A stretch of DNA of 64,000 nucleotides from Meiothermus rufus DSM 22234. Lineage in GTDB: Bacteria; Deinococcota; Deinococci; Deinococcales; Thermaceae. Shown here in pieces: positions 25,460 to 34,927 of this stretch. The DNA lies in NCBI RefSeq assembly GCF_000423425.1, contig NZ_KE384016.1, positions 1 through 64,000 on the forward strand. Reading direction: 5' to 3'. The position numbers were made by a program, and so were the translations under genes. Position 1 is the first letter of the stretch. Each line of letters opens with the position of its first letter. The notes beneath the pieces were generated by a model. It did no database searches. It saw only the letters and a program-made list of their open reading frames with translations, and was not told the origin of the DNA.

Positions 25460-27313
25460 GTGATTCTATCTAAAATCAACCAACCGCAAGACCTCAAAGC
25501 CCTCTCGCAGGACGAACTTTTGCAGCTGGCCGAGGAGCTGCGCAGCGAGATTATCCGGGTTTGCGCGCAAAACGGCGGCCACCTGGCCTCCTCGCTGGGT
25601 GCGGTAGAGCTGATCGTGGCGCTGCACAGGGTTTTCGACTCCCCACGGGATCGCCTCATCTTCGATGTGGGGCACCAGGCCTACGCCCACAAAATCCTCA
25701 CCGGGCGCAAGGAGGTCTTCCACACTATCCGCCAGGAAGGGGGTATCTCCGGCTTTACCAAAATTTCCGAGAGCGAGCACGACGCCACTACGGTAGGTCA
25801 CGCCTCGACCTCTTTGGCCAGCGCCTTGGGCATGGCCATCGCCCGCGACACCCTAGGGCAGGACTACCATATCGTTGGCATCATCGGGGATGGGGCCCTT
25901 ACGGGAGGGATGGCTCTGGCCGCCCTCAACGTTATCGGCGAGCGCAAACCCAAGCTGCTCATTGTGCTCAACGACAACGAGATGAGCATCTCGGAGAATG
26001 TGGGGGCCCTGAACCGCTACTTCAAGGAATACCAGGTCAAGAAGTGGGTGCAGGATACCCAGAAGTGGGGCAAACAGGTGCTGGAAGGCATCTCGCCTAG
26101 GCTGTTCAACCTGGTGGACCGGGCTAAGGAAGCAGCCAAGTTGATGCTGCATCAGGAAAACCCCTTCTATGCCTGGGGCATCCGCTACGTGGGGCCGGTA
26201 GACGGCCACGGTCTACCGGGCCTGATTCACATTCTGGAGCAGATCAAGGCCCTGGATGGCCCCACCATGCTGCACATTGTGACCAAGAAGGGCAAGGGCT
26301 ATGGGGTGGCCGAGGAAGACCCTATCTACTGGCACGGCCCGCCGGGCTTCAACCCCCAGAACCCACAGAAGGTCAGCAAGGGCTACTCCTGGTCGAGTGC
26401 CTTCGGCGACGCGGTGACGGAGCTGGCCTTTCAGGAACCCCGGCTTTACGTGATCACCCCGGCCATGCGGGAGGGCTCGGGCCTGGTGCGCTACTCCCAG
26501 ACCCACCCCGAGCGCTACCTGGATACCGGCATCTGTGAGGACGTGGCCGCTACGGTGGCGGCGGGCATGGCCTTGCGCGGCCTGAAGCCCGTGCTGGCCA
26601 TCTACTCCACTTTCATGCAGCGGGCCTTTGACCAGATTGTTCACGACATTGCCATCGAGAACATCCCGGTGGTGTTTGCCGTGGACCGGGCGGGTATCGT
26701 CGGGGGGGATGGGGCCACCCACAATGGGGTTTTTGATATCGCTTACCTGCGCACCATCCCCAACGTGCAGATCGCTGCCCCTAAGGATGCCCTCGAGCTG
26801 CGGGCCATGCTCAAGTACGCGGTGAATGCCAAAGCCCCCATCGCCATCCGCTACCCCCGCGACAACGTGGAGAAAGCCCCCGAAGGGGCCTGGCCCGAGA
26901 TCGAGTGGGGCCGCTGGGAGGTGTTGAAGGAGGGCCGCCGGGCCTACATCCTGGCCTTTGGTAAGACCCTGAAGTACGCCCTCGAGGCCGCCCAGAACGA
27001 TCCTGAGGTAGGCGTCATCAACGCCCGCTTCATCAAGCCTTTAGACCGGAAGATGCTCCGCTGGCTGGCCCAGGAAGGTTACAAGCTGGTGACCAGCGAG
27101 GATCACCAGCGCATGGGTGGGTTTGGCAGTGCAGTCCTGGAAGCCCTCAACGAGATGGGCCTGAAACCCGATATCCGCGTGCTGGGCCTGCCCGATGTCT
27201 TTTTCGACCATGGCTCCATCCCCCGCATGCATCGCCAGGCTGGCATCGACGCCGAGGGCATCCGAAAAGCCCTGCAGGAGATGGGGGTAGGCGGGCCGGT
27301 GGCCCAGCGGTAG
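25460..27313 (+). CDS. dxs: 1-deoxy-D-xylulose-5-phosphate synthase
   Basis: A 617-residue thiamine-diphosphate enzyme that joins pyruvate and glyceraldehyde 3-phosphate, first step of the MEP isoprenoid pathway. Motifs: [13 protein letters not shown] near 40, [14 protein letters not shown], the cofactor motif [10 protein letters not shown] through NDNEMSIS (about 147-178), and in the second half the [12 protein letters not shown] segment with the DRAG preceding it. The GTG start has GGGAGG nearby. It supplies the precursor used by the prenyl synthase at 22043-23053. Confidence 0.97.
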   Translation: MILSKINQPQDLKALSQDELLQLAEELRSEIIRVCAQNGGHLASSLGAVELIVALHRVFDSPRDRLIFDVGHQAYAHKILTGRKEVFHTIRQEGGISGFTKISESEHDATTVGHASTSLASALGMAIARDTLGQDYHIVGIIGDGALTGGMALAALNVIGERKPKLLIVLNDNEMSISENVGALNRYFKEYQVKKWVQDTQKWGKQVLEGISPRLFNLVDRAKEAAKLMLHQENPFYAWGIRYVGPVDGHGLPGLIHILEQIKALDGPTMLHIVTKKGKGYGVAEEDPIYWHGPPGFNPQNPQKVSKGYSWSSAFGDAVTELAFQEPRLYVITPAMREGSGLVRYSQTHPERYLDTGICEDVAATVAAGMALRGLKPVLAIYSTFMQRAFDQIVHDIAIENIPVVFAVDRAGIVGGDGATHNGVFDIAYLRTIPNVQIAAPKDALELRAMLKYAVNAKAPIAIRYPRDNVEKAPEGAWPEIEWGRWEVLKEGRRAYILAFGKTLKYALEAAQNDPEVGVINARFIKPLDRKMLRWLAQEGYKLVTSEDHQRMGGFGSAVLEALNEMGLKPDIRVLGLPDVFFDHGSIPRMHRQAGIDAEGIRKALQEMGVGGPVAQR

Positions 27314-27319
27314 CCCTGT

Positions 27320-27952
27320 ATGCGGGTTATTCCCCTGCTGGCCAACACCTATCTTCTGGATACCCTTCAGGGCCCCCTGCTGGTGGATGCGGGGATGCCG
27401 CAGGAGTACTCTAGGCTGCTGCGCTACCTAGGCCAGACCAGGCCGGTAGCCCTTTTTTTGACCCACCATCATCTCGACCATGTGGGCGGGGCTCGCCGGC
27501 TGTGGGAGCGGTGGGGCCTGCCCATTTACGCCCATCCGCTGGACATCCCCTACATCAGCGGGGTCCGCCGTCGCCCGCCTTTTCCACCCCTGCCCTGGCT
27601 GGGGGACTGGCTGGCCAATAGCCCTAGGCCGGTACCCCAGGAAGCTCTGGTTCCGGTGGAGGAGGGGGCCGAGGTGCTGGGCTGGCGGGTGGTGCACCTA
27701 CCCGGTCACACCCCAGGCCAGGTGGGGTTGCTGCGAGAGGGTGTGCTGATCGCCGCGGACGCACTGCGGGTGGGGCGGCGCGGGCCCTTTGTGCCGCCGC
27801 CTTTGGTTAACCACGATACACCCCAGGCCTGGCGCACCCTGGGCCGGATAGCGGCCCTCGAGGTCATGACCATTTACGTAGGCCACGGCCCGCCCACCAC
27901 CCTAGAGGCGGTGCGGGCCCTGTTGCGGCAAAGGCAGGCTTGGCTAGACTAG
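27320..27952 (+). CDS. Metallo-beta-lactamase-fold hydrolase
   Basis: A 210-residue MBL-fold protein. The metal motif THHHLDHVGG (about 49-58) is followed by the second-ligand GHTPGQ (about 129-134), ADAL (third) and the late HGPPT. The short length and the first residues (VIPLLANTYLLDT) fit a glyoxalase II-like or persulfide-related hydrolase. It ends just before a rhodanese gene whose promoter lies in its last codons, which suggests thiol or sulfane-sulfur chemistry, but the substrate is unproven. Confidence 0.85.
   Translation: MRVIPLLANTYLLDTLQGPLLVDAGMPQEYSRLLRYLGQTRPVALFLTHHHLDHVGGARRLWERWGLPIYAHPLDIPYISGVRRRPPFPPLPWLGDWLANSPRPVPQEALVPVEEGAEVLGWRVVHLPGHTPGQVGLLREGVLIAADALRVGRRGPFVPPPLVNHDTPQAWRTLGRIAALEVMTIYVGHGPPTTLEAVRALLRQRQAWLD
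27923..27950 (+). promoter_or_regulatory. Leaderless promoter of the first rhodanese
   Basis: TTGCGG (27923-27928), 16-nt spacer, TAGACT (27945-27950), then 7 nt to ATG 27958. It lies inside the 3' end of the MBL hydrolase gene. Confidence 0.6.
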
Positions 27953-27957
27953 CGGGT

Positions 27958-28317
27958 ATGTGGGGATGGTTGAAAAATCGGCTGGGCCTTGGGGTACGGG
28001 TACCCCGGATTAGCGCCCGGGAAGCCCAGGAAAAGCTCAAGGCCGGGGCCCTTATGATCGATGTGCGCACTCCCTTGGAGCGCAAGCTGGTCAAGGTGCC
28101 GGGTTCACAGGGGTTGCCTCTGGCCGAGCTGCCTAAGCGTTGGGAGAGCCTGCCCAAGGATAGGCCCATCATCTGTCTGTGTGAAAGCGGCAACCGCAGC
28201 CAGCAAGCCGCCGAGTTTTTAAAGAGCAAGGGCCTCGAGGTCTACAACCTGGCGGGTGGCATCTCGGCCTGGCAGGCCGCGGGTTTTCCGGTGAAGAAGG
28301 GCGATCTGCAGCGTTAG
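27958..28317 (+). CDS. Rhodanese-like sulfurtransferase (cytoplasmic)
   Basis: A 119-residue single-domain rhodanese. The active-site loop is C75-E-S-G-N-R (in IICLCESGNRS), preceded by MIDVRTPLE (CDC25-like motif) and followed by NLAGGISAWQAAG. No signal peptide: the N terminus (WGWLKNRLG) is short and basic. ATG 27958 is chosen because it lies 7 nt after a -10 box; the open frame from 27940 would start inside the promoter. Part of a persulfide-handling set with the exported rhodanese and the CstR-like repressor. Confidence 0.88.
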   Translation: MWGWLKNRLGLGVRVPRISAREAQEKLKAGALMIDVRTPLERKLVKVPGSQGLPLAELPKRWESLPKDRPIICLCESGNRSQQAAEFLKSKGLEVYNLAGGISAWQAAGFPVKKGDLQR

Positions 28318-28329
28318 CCGCCCGCCGCC

Positions 28330-28358
28330 TTGCACAATATATCCCCAGGGGGTATACT
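28330..28358 (+). promoter_or_regulatory. Promoter of the thioredoxin-fold gene
   Basis: TTGCAC (28330-28335), 17-nt spacer, TATACT (28353-28358). The leader of about 40 nt ends in GGAGGAGAGG before ATG 28405. Confidence 0.75.
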
Positions 28359-28404
28359 GGGGCTAGCGGGTAGGGGTCTGTCCCTTGGCCCGGAGGAGAG
28401 GATC

Positions 28405-29082
28405 ATGTTTCTAGACGAAAGAGTGCAAAACCAGGTGCGCGAGATGTTGGCCCCTATCCAAAAACCGGTGGAGATGGTGGTTTTTACCACGGCTGGCCTC
28501 GAGCTGCCCGGCCAGGAGGTGGGCCTGCAAGATGAAACCCTGGGCCTGCTCAAAGAGGTGGCGGCACTGAACCCCCACCTGAGCGTGGAGCAGCGCTCGC
28601 TTCACTCTGATCCCGAAGCCCAGGCCCTGGGCCTGAGCTATGCGCCCACCATCCTGTTGCGGGAAAAAGGTTCCCAGCGTAGCAACATCCGCTTTTTGGG
28701 TCTGCCCGCGGGCTACGAGTTCAGCACCCTGATCGAGACCCTGCGGATGCTGGGCACGGGTGAGAGCAAGCTGGGTGAGCAGTCGCAGGCCGAGCTGCAG
28801 AAACTGGCCTCGCCGGTGCGCTTGCAGACCTTTGTGACCCCCACCTGCCCCTACTGCCCCCAGGCTGTACTGGCTGGCTACCGCATGGCCTACCATAACC
28901 CCAAGGTGGTGGCCGAAGGGGTGGAGGCCAGCGAGTTTCCCTTGCTCTCGCGGCGCTACAACATCTCGGGGGTGCCCGATACCATCATCAGCGGAACCAC
29001 CCAGCAGCGCGTGCTGGGCGGGCAGCCCGACCGGGTCTTTGTCGAAGCGGTGCTTAAGGCTGGGGCCGGGGTGGTGGCGTGA
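28405..29082 (+). CDS. Two-domain thioredoxin-fold protein (PDO-like)
   Basis: A 225-residue protein of the protein disulfide oxidoreductase/glutaredoxin-like family found in thermophiles. It has two thioredoxin folds in tandem. The second keeps the redox motif CPYC (in TPTCPYCPQAV, about 148-151). In the first fold the expected CXXC site is replaced by FTTAGLELPG, so only one disulfide centre remains. GGAGG precedes ATG 28405. It is followed with a 4-nt overlap by an exported rhodanese, consistent with handling of protein thiols or persulfides. Confidence 0.83.
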   Translation: MFLDERVQNQVREMLAPIQKPVEMVVFTTAGLELPGQEVGLQDETLGLLKEVAALNPHLSVEQRSLHSDPEAQALGLSYAPTILLREKGSQRSNIRFLGLPAGYEFSTLIETLRMLGTGESKLGEQSQAELQKLASPVRLQTFVTPTCPYCPQAVLAGYRMAYHNPKVVAEGVEASEFPLLSRRYNISGVPDTIISGTTQQRVLGGQPDRVFVEAVLKAGAGVVA

Positions 29083-29447
29083 GGGGATGGCTCGGCCTAG
29101 GCCTCTTTTGGCTGGCCTCGCTGGGGCTGGCTCAGGGCTATACAATCGTGAGCGTGGACGACCTTAAACGGGCCCTGGCCAACCCCAAAAACTTCGTGAT
29201 CGACGTGCGCACCCCCCAGGAGTTCGCTCAGGGGCATGTGCCAGGTGCGGTCAACTGGCCTCTACAGCAGATCGAGCACTGGTGGTCCCGGGTGCCCAAG
29301 GACCGGATGGTCTACGTGTACTGCAACACCCAGAACCGCAGCCGGGTGGCTGTACAGTACCTGCTGGCCAAAGGCTACCGAGACCTGCACCTGGTGACGG
29401 GGGGCATCCAGGCCTGGTACGCCCGTGGCTTCAGGGTTGCTCGCTAG
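29079..29447 (+). CDS. Exported rhodanese-like protein
   Basis: A 122-residue protein with a signal peptide (GWLGLGLFWLASLGLAQG) and one rhodanese domain. The loop C82-N-T-Q-N-R carries the sulfur-accepting cysteine; FVIDVRTPQEF and VTGGIQAWYARGF complete the fold. It starts with GTG overlapping the previous stop (GTGA). It would act in the periplasm, unlike the other rhodanese at 27958, and the next gene is a persulfide-type CsoR-family repressor. Confidence 0.87.
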   Translation: MRGWLGLGLFWLASLGLAQGYTIVSVDDLKRALANPKNFVIDVRTPQEFAQGHVPGAVNWPLQQIEHWWSRVPKDRMVYVYCNTQNRSRVAVQYLLAKGYRDLHLVTGGIQAWYARGFRVAR

Positions 29448-29466
29448 GGCCTTTAGAGGGGTGAGT

Positions 29467-29724
29467 ATGACCGCAGCGCTGCAGGACAAAACCAAAATTC
29501 TCCACCGTCTGCGGCGCCTGGAGGGGCAGGTGCGGGGCTTGCAGAAGATGGTGGAAGAGGATCGGGAGTGCAAGGAGATACTAACCTTACTGAGTGGCGT
29601 GCGCAGTGCGCTCGACTCGGTGGGGGAGGAAATCCTCGAGGCCTACCTAGCCCGCTGCCAGGCTAACCTGGAGCGAACCGACCCAGCCCAGCTGGTTGAG
29701 GTGGTGCGCTTGCTGAGGAGATAA
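29467..29724 (+). CDS. CsoR-family repressor, CstR-like (persulfide sensor)
   Basis: An 85-residue all-helical CsoR/RcnR/FrmR-family repressor (RRLEGQVRGLQKMVEEDREC). The two cysteines C35 and C64 are 29 residues apart, as in CstR, and the copper-ligand histidine of CsoR two helical turns before the second Cys is absent (EAYLARC instead of HLXXC). That favours sensing of sulfane sulfur over copper. It follows two rhodaneses and a thioredoxin-fold protein, which CstR typically controls. ATG 29467 has GAGGGG upstream. Confidence 0.82.
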   Translation: MTAALQDKTKILHRLRRLEGQVRGLQKMVEEDRECKEILTLLSGVRSALDSVGEEILEAYLARCQANLERTDPAQLVEVVRLLRR

Positions 29725-29752
29725 AGGCGAGGGCCTGTCCTGCCTGCGCGGT

Positions 29753-30217
29753 ATGTTCAAGGTGGTGCTCTACCAGCCGGAAATTCCCCAGAACGCAGGC
29801 AACATTGCCCGAACCTGCGCGGCTACCGGGGCCGAACTGCACCTGGTACGCCCGCTGGGCTTCCAATGGCACAGCGCCAAACTCAAGCGGGCTGGACTGG
29901 ACTACTGGCCTGAGGTGCACTACTATTTGCACGATTCCTGGTCGGCCTTTTTGGCCCAACTACCCCCCCAAAGTCGGGTCTGGGCTTTTAGCAGCAAGGT
30001 TTCCCGGCTCTACACCGAGGTTCGCTACCAGCCCGGCGACTACCTGCTCTTTGGGCCGGAGAGCCGGGGCTTGCCCCAAGAGGTGCTCGAGCGCTTTCCC
30101 GCGGTGACCATCCCCATGCCCGGCAGGGGCGGGCGCTCCCTCAACCTGGCGGTGGCCGTAGGGGTGGGTCTTTACGAGGCCCTGCGACAGATGGATTGGG
30201 GCCGCATCCCTGGTTAA
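29753..30217 (+). CDS. trmL: tRNA (cytidine/uridine-34-2'-O)-methyltransferase
   Basis: A 154-residue SPOUT-fold methylase that modifies the wobble base of tRNA-Leu. Motifs: VLYQPEIPQNAGNIARTCAATG (1-26 region), LHLVRPLGF, YLLFGPESRGLP (about 99-110) and the knot PMPGRGGRSLNLAVAVGVGLYE. Length is exactly that of single-domain TrmL. No link to the neighbouring sulfur genes is apparent. Confidence 0.95.
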   Translation: MFKVVLYQPEIPQNAGNIARTCAATGAELHLVRPLGFQWHSAKLKRAGLDYWPEVHYYLHDSWSAFLAQLPPQSRVWAFSSKVSRLYTEVRYQPGDYLLFGPESRGLPQEVLERFPAVTIPMPGRGGRSLNLAVAVGVGLYEALRQMDWGRIPG

Positions 30218-30221
30218 GGGC

Positions 30222-31668
<1,447 letters not shown>

Positions 31669-31685
31669 GCCCTACCCCCAAACCT

Positions 31686-31713
31686 GGCCGCCGCTGCGCG
31701 GCCTTCTTTTTTT
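31686..31713 (+). terminator. Intrinsic terminator of the ferredoxin gene
   Basis: Stem GGCCGC (31686-31691), loop of six, stem GCGGCC (31698-31703), then TTCTTTTTTT. Confidence 0.85.
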
Positions 31714-31817
31714 GGGGCCGGCACCCTTTTCCGCCGAGGCCCTTGCAACCCTGGCGGAGTCAGGGTGGGGGCGGTACCCTTGATAAGCCCATATCCTCTG
31801 CTCCAGCGGCCAAGGGT

Positions 31818-33062
31818 TCAACGAACCCCCCCCGCCGCCCGCCGTTTGTCGCGCTGTATACGCCACCACAGGTAGTACACGGCCCCCATGCGCAGCAGCA
31901 TTGAGGCCAGGATGGGCAGGTGATAGGGGCTGGGAAAGAGCTTGAGCTGAGCGTGCAGGCTGCCCAGCAGCCCGCCCAGAAGCGAGCCCAGGATGCCCCC
32001 TACGGCAAAGGCCATCCAGTACCAGGCCAGGTAGAGGTTGCGTCTTCCCACCGGTGCGCTTTGTAGGGCTACGTTGGTTAGGGCAGTGCCGATACCACCC
32101 CAAGCCAGCGCATCACAGACGGCAGAAGCCCAGATGGTCTGTAGCTGCCCAGGCCCCCCTGCCAGCCAAAGAGGGGGCAGCACTAAGGCGGCCACGCTGC
32201 TGCTAAAAAGCAATACCTGCCAGTGGCCGATTCGGTCGGCCAGGCGGCCCCATAAGGGGCTGAGCACCAGCCCACATGAGGCGGCGATGACCGTCCAGAG
32301 GCCCACCTGGGTAAAGCTCATGCGGGCGTGCTCGAGGAACAAAGGAAACACGAAGGGGCCGCCCACGCTCACCGCACCTAGAAACAGCACCACAAAACCC
32401 AGATACCCTCGGAAGCGCCGGTCGGATAGGGGTTGGAGAAACTCTGCTGGGCGGGGAGGTATACTGACGCTTGGGGGCTCGAATTGCCGCCGCAGGATAA
32501 AGGTAGCCCCCACTCCTGCGGCCACAGCGATGCCCAGCACCAGCAAAAAGCCCCAGGGCTTACCCAGCAGGTCGATCAGACCTCCGGCGGCCAGATTACC
32601 CAGGGTGCCCACCAGGCCCAACACCCCGTTGCGCAGGCCAAAGTAGCGGCCCCGCTCCTCTTCCGCTACCAGGTCGGCCATCCAGCTCGTCCAAAGCACG
32701 CTAACTGGGGCGACGATGAGCTGCGAAAGAGCGGCGATAAGCAGCAGGCCGGGAATGCGCCAGGGCTCGGGCAAGAGGGGCAGCAGCAAGGCCAGCCCAA
32801 ACAGCCCGCGCCCCAGCACGGATAGGGCCACGCTGAGGCGCTTGCGGCTACCGCGAAAAAAAAGCGCCAGGGGAGCGGCCATCTGGCCCACCATGGGCAA
32901 AGCACCCAGGATGGCCAGGGCCACGGGGGCAGCGCCCAGCCACAGCGCGTAGCCGGTTGTGACCATGCCGGTGCTCCAGTTGATGAACAGGATGGCCAGC
33001 ATGCCTTCCCAGATAGCCAGTTTTTGTGAGCGGCGGGGCTCACCCGCAGGCAAGGTAGACAC
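31818..33062 (-). CDS. MFS transporter
   Basis: A 414-residue membrane protein with about twelve hydrophobic segments and the MFS loop signature between helices 2 and 3 (FFRGSRKRLS). The central loop is near residues 200-220. Substrate unknown. GTG at 33062 is used; an AATAAT box ends 8 nt before it and a 14-bp near-palindrome overlaps the promoter, so it looks controlled by a dedicated repressor not encoded next to it. Confidence 0.82.
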   Translation of the reverse strand: MSTLPAGEPRRSQKLAIWEGMLAILFINWSTGMVTTGYALWLGAAPVALAILGALPMVGQMAAPLALFFRGSRKRLSVALSVLGRGLFGLALLLPLLPEPWRIPGLLLIAALSQLIVAPVSVLWTSWMADLVAEEERGRYFGLRNGVLGLVGTLGNLAAGGLIDLLGKPWGFLLVLGIAVAAGVGATFILRRQFEPPSVSIPPRPAEFLQPLSDRRFRGYLGFVVLFLGAVSVGGPFVFPLFLEHARMSFTQVGLWTVIAASCGLVLSPLWGRLADRIGHWQVLLFSSSVAALVLPPLWLAGGPGQLQTIWASAVCDALAWGGIGTALTNVALQSAPVGRRNLYLAWYWMAFAVGGILGSLLGGLLGSLHAQLKLFPSPYHLPILASMLLRMGAVYYLWWRIQRDKRRAAGGVR

Positions 33063-33075
33063 TGCAGGCCATTAT

Positions 33076-33089
33076 TGACCGTCGGGTCA
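33076..33089. promoter_or_regulatory. Probable repressor operator at the MFS gene
   Basis: TGACCGTCGGGTCA: arms TGACC/GGTCA, near-palindrome of the TGACCGNNCGGTCA kind used by TetR regulators. It sits directly upstream of the presumed -10 (AATAAT) of the MFS gene. Confidence 0.5.
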
Positions 33090-33116
33090 GTTTTGAGAAG
33101 GGGCAACCCGAGATGC

Positions 33117-33141
33117 AAAACGGCCCGCGTTGCTGCGGGCC
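33117..33141 (-). terminator. Intrinsic terminator downstream of the bPH-like gene
   Basis: On the minus strand GGCCCGC (33141-33135), loop AGCAAC, GCGGGCC (33128-33122), then GTTTT. It ends the transcript coming from 33934. Confidence 0.75.
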
Positions 33142-33166
33142 CACGGGCTATTGGGTGGAAGACGTG

Positions 33167-33934
33167 TCAGTAGGGCTCGGATAAGCGCCACTGAATAAGC
33201 GAAAGGGATAAACCGATGGCGATGACCCCCAAGGGAACCCAGATGTCCTGGGTGGTGCCCATATTGACCACCAGGTAACCCGCTGTGGTCAGGGCAGAGA
33301 GGAGGGCAGAGACCTTCAGCAGGACGGAGGTGAGGCGCTGGGTGGGGCTGAGGCGGCGAGGAGCTGCGGTGGTGGGGGGAGGAGGGGTGTCTGGCCGTGT
33401 GGGCGGGGGGGTAGGCTGGCTTTCCTCCACTGCCGCAGCGGCCCTGCCGGGCCGGGGGGAACCCTCGTAGGCCCAGAGGGAGTCGGCGGGTTCGTCGGGC
33501 AGGGTTTTGGGGGGTTCGGCGATGTGTATCTGGGGCGTGGGGGGCGGTGTTTCCAGCGGGGTGGGGTGGGTTGGTTTTAGGGGTTCCTTGAGCTTGGGGG
33601 CAGCGGGGGGCTGCTCGAGGGTCTGGGTAGCCTCGGTTTTGGCTTTGAGCACGTAGCCCCGCAAAGACTCCAAAAACAGCTTTAACTCGTCTTTCTGAAA
33701 AGCAACGGGGGCAATGGACATCAAGGTGCCCTGCTCGCCCACCACATCCACAGTACCGCTCTGCTTGTTGACGCCGATGCGCTTGATTTGAGAAAGGCGT
33801 GCGCTTTGCGCCCCGTTATCGTCTATGTAAAACAGTTCTCGGTGGGTGAGGGCGAGGAGACCCCCAGGGCCTTCCAACCGAGAGACAACCTCAGCCTGGG
33901 TTAAGCTGGAAAGATGCGCATCGTATTTGCCCAT
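33167..33934 (-). CDS. Membrane protein with PH-like N-terminal domain
   Basis: A 255-residue protein in three parts. Residues 1-95 form a small beta-rich domain (LLALTHRELFYIDDNG, QIKRIGVNKQSGTVDVVG) resembling bacterial PH/YokE-like domains. Residues about 98-190 are Pro/Thr-rich and probably disordered. Residues about 200-250 hold two membrane helices. ATG 33934 lies 7 nt after TAGACT, so it is leaderless; the longer frame from 34045 is rejected. Role unknown; domain order suggests a membrane-tethered binding protein. Confidence 0.7.
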   Translation of the reverse strand: MGKYDAHLSSLTQAEVVSRLEGPGGLLALTHRELFYIDDNGAQSARLSQIKRIGVNKQSGTVDVVGEQGTLMSIAPVAFQKDELKLFLESLRGYVLKAKTEATQTLEQPPAAPKLKEPLKPTHPTPLETPPPTPQIHIAEPPKTLPDEPADSLWAYEGSPRPGRAAAAVEESQPTPPPTRPDTPPPPTTAAPRRLSPTQRLTSVLLKVSALLSALTTAGYLVVNMGTTQDIWVPLGVIAIGLSLSLIQWRLSEPY

Positions 33935-33941
33935 ATGCCCT

Positions 33942-33947
33942 AGTCTA
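33942..33947 (-). promoter_or_regulatory. -10 box of the bPH-like gene (leaderless)
   Basis: TAGACT on the minus strand (33947-33942), 7 nt before ATG 33934. Confidence 0.55.
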
Positions 33948-34012
33948 CACCATTTGCCGCTCAGATTGCCCCATCTAAACGTAAAATTTGGAAAGTGGAA
34001 GCGAGGGATAGG

Positions 34013-34690
34013 ATGCTGACCAACACCCCACTGTTGCTGGGCCACCGTGGCGCGCCGTACTGGGCTAGGGAAAACACCCTCGAGTCGTTCCGCCAGGCCC
34101 TGGAGGCCGGCCTGGATGGTCTTGAGTTTGACCTACAGCGCACCCGCGATGGGGTGCTGGTAGTTCATCACGACTTCGACCTGATGGGGCAGCCTCTAGC
34201 GGAGGCAGACTGGTCGGAACTGAAGCAAAAAGCTCCTTGGATGCCCCGCCTGGAGGAGGTGCTCGAGCTGGCACAGCAGTACCCCCAGGCCTGGCTGAAC
34301 CTCGAGCTCAAAAGCCAGCCTGGCCCCTCAGATGGGCGGGAAGCCCTGCTGGCCCAGGTACTGCGAGGGTGGCCGGAGGCGGGCCAGCTCTGGATCAGCA
34401 GCTTCGACCCCCTGGCCCTGATCCGGTTGGCCCGGCTGGGGGTGGGCCAGCCCCTGGCTCTCTTGTACGCCCAGGCCGAGATGGAGGCCTTGCTGCCCTG
34501 CCTGCCGGTGCAGGGGGTACACCCCCACCACACCCTACTCGATGAGGCCAAAGTGGCCCAGCTAAAGGCCCAGGGATGGTTTGTGGTCACCTGGACGGTC
34601 AACCAAGCGCCCCAGGTGCGCGCCCTGCTGGCCTGGGGGGTGGATGGGGTGATTGGCGACTGGCCCGAGCAGCTTTTAGCCGGGCGCTGA
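34013..34690 (+). CDS. Glycerophosphodiester phosphodiesterase
   Basis: A 225-residue cytoplasmic GDPD that hydrolyses glycerophosphodiesters to glycerol 3-phosphate and an alcohol. The catalytic start is LLGHRGAPYWARENTLESF (His11, Arg12, Glu20), followed by DGLEFDLQRTRDG with the metal ligands and VVHHD. The C-terminal WTVNQAPQVRALLAWGVDGVIGDWP is typical. ATG 34013 has GAGGG upstream and removes six doubtful residues of the open frame. Divergent from the bPH-like gene. Confidence 0.93.
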   Translation: MLTNTPLLLGHRGAPYWARENTLESFRQALEAGLDGLEFDLQRTRDGVLVVHHDFDLMGQPLAEADWSELKQKAPWMPRLEEVLELAQQYPQAWLNLELKSQPGPSDGREALLAQVLRGWPEAGQLWISSFDPLALIRLARLGVGQPLALLYAQAEMEALLPCLPVQGVHPHHTLLDEAKVAQLKAQGWFVVTWTVNQAPQVRALLAWGVDGVIGDWPEQLLAGR

Positions 34691-34691
34691 T

Positions 34692-34721
34692 TTGGGTTCT
34701 GGCGGGGCTTTGCGCTAGGCT
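34692..34721 (+). promoter_or_regulatory. Promoter of the Cse60-like gene
   Basis: TTGGGT (34692-34697), 18-nt spacer, TAGGCT (34716-34721), then 6 nt to ATG 34728 (leaderless). Confidence 0.5.
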
Positions 34722-34727
34722 GAAGCT

Positions 34728-34922
34728 ATGCAGGGCATGCGCGTCAAACTGATTGCCGCAACCGATCCCGATGTGTTTCAGGATCGGCTCAACCGCTTTA
34801 TCGAGGGCCTATCTGAGGAGACCCTGATTGTGGACATCAAGTTTTCTACTGCCCAAGCGGGAAGCCAGACCACCTACGCTGCTTTAGTGCAGTACAAAGT
34901 GGTGGAGGTCTGGCAAGACTGA
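34728..34922 (+). CDS. Cse60-like small protein
   Basis: A 64-residue protein resembling Cse60, a small protein first described from Bacillus sporulation: it keeps the pattern VKLIAATDPDVFQDRLNRFI, LIVDIKFSTA and YAALVQYK. It has no membrane segment. The organism group does not sporulate, so the name is only a family label. It is monocistronic, leaderless and ends 6 nt from the convergent threonine aldolase. Confidence 0.7.
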   Translation: MQGMRVKLIAATDPDVFQDRLNRFIEGLSEETLIVDIKFSTAQAGSQTTYAALVQYKVVEVWQD

Positions 34923-34927
34923 GGCGG

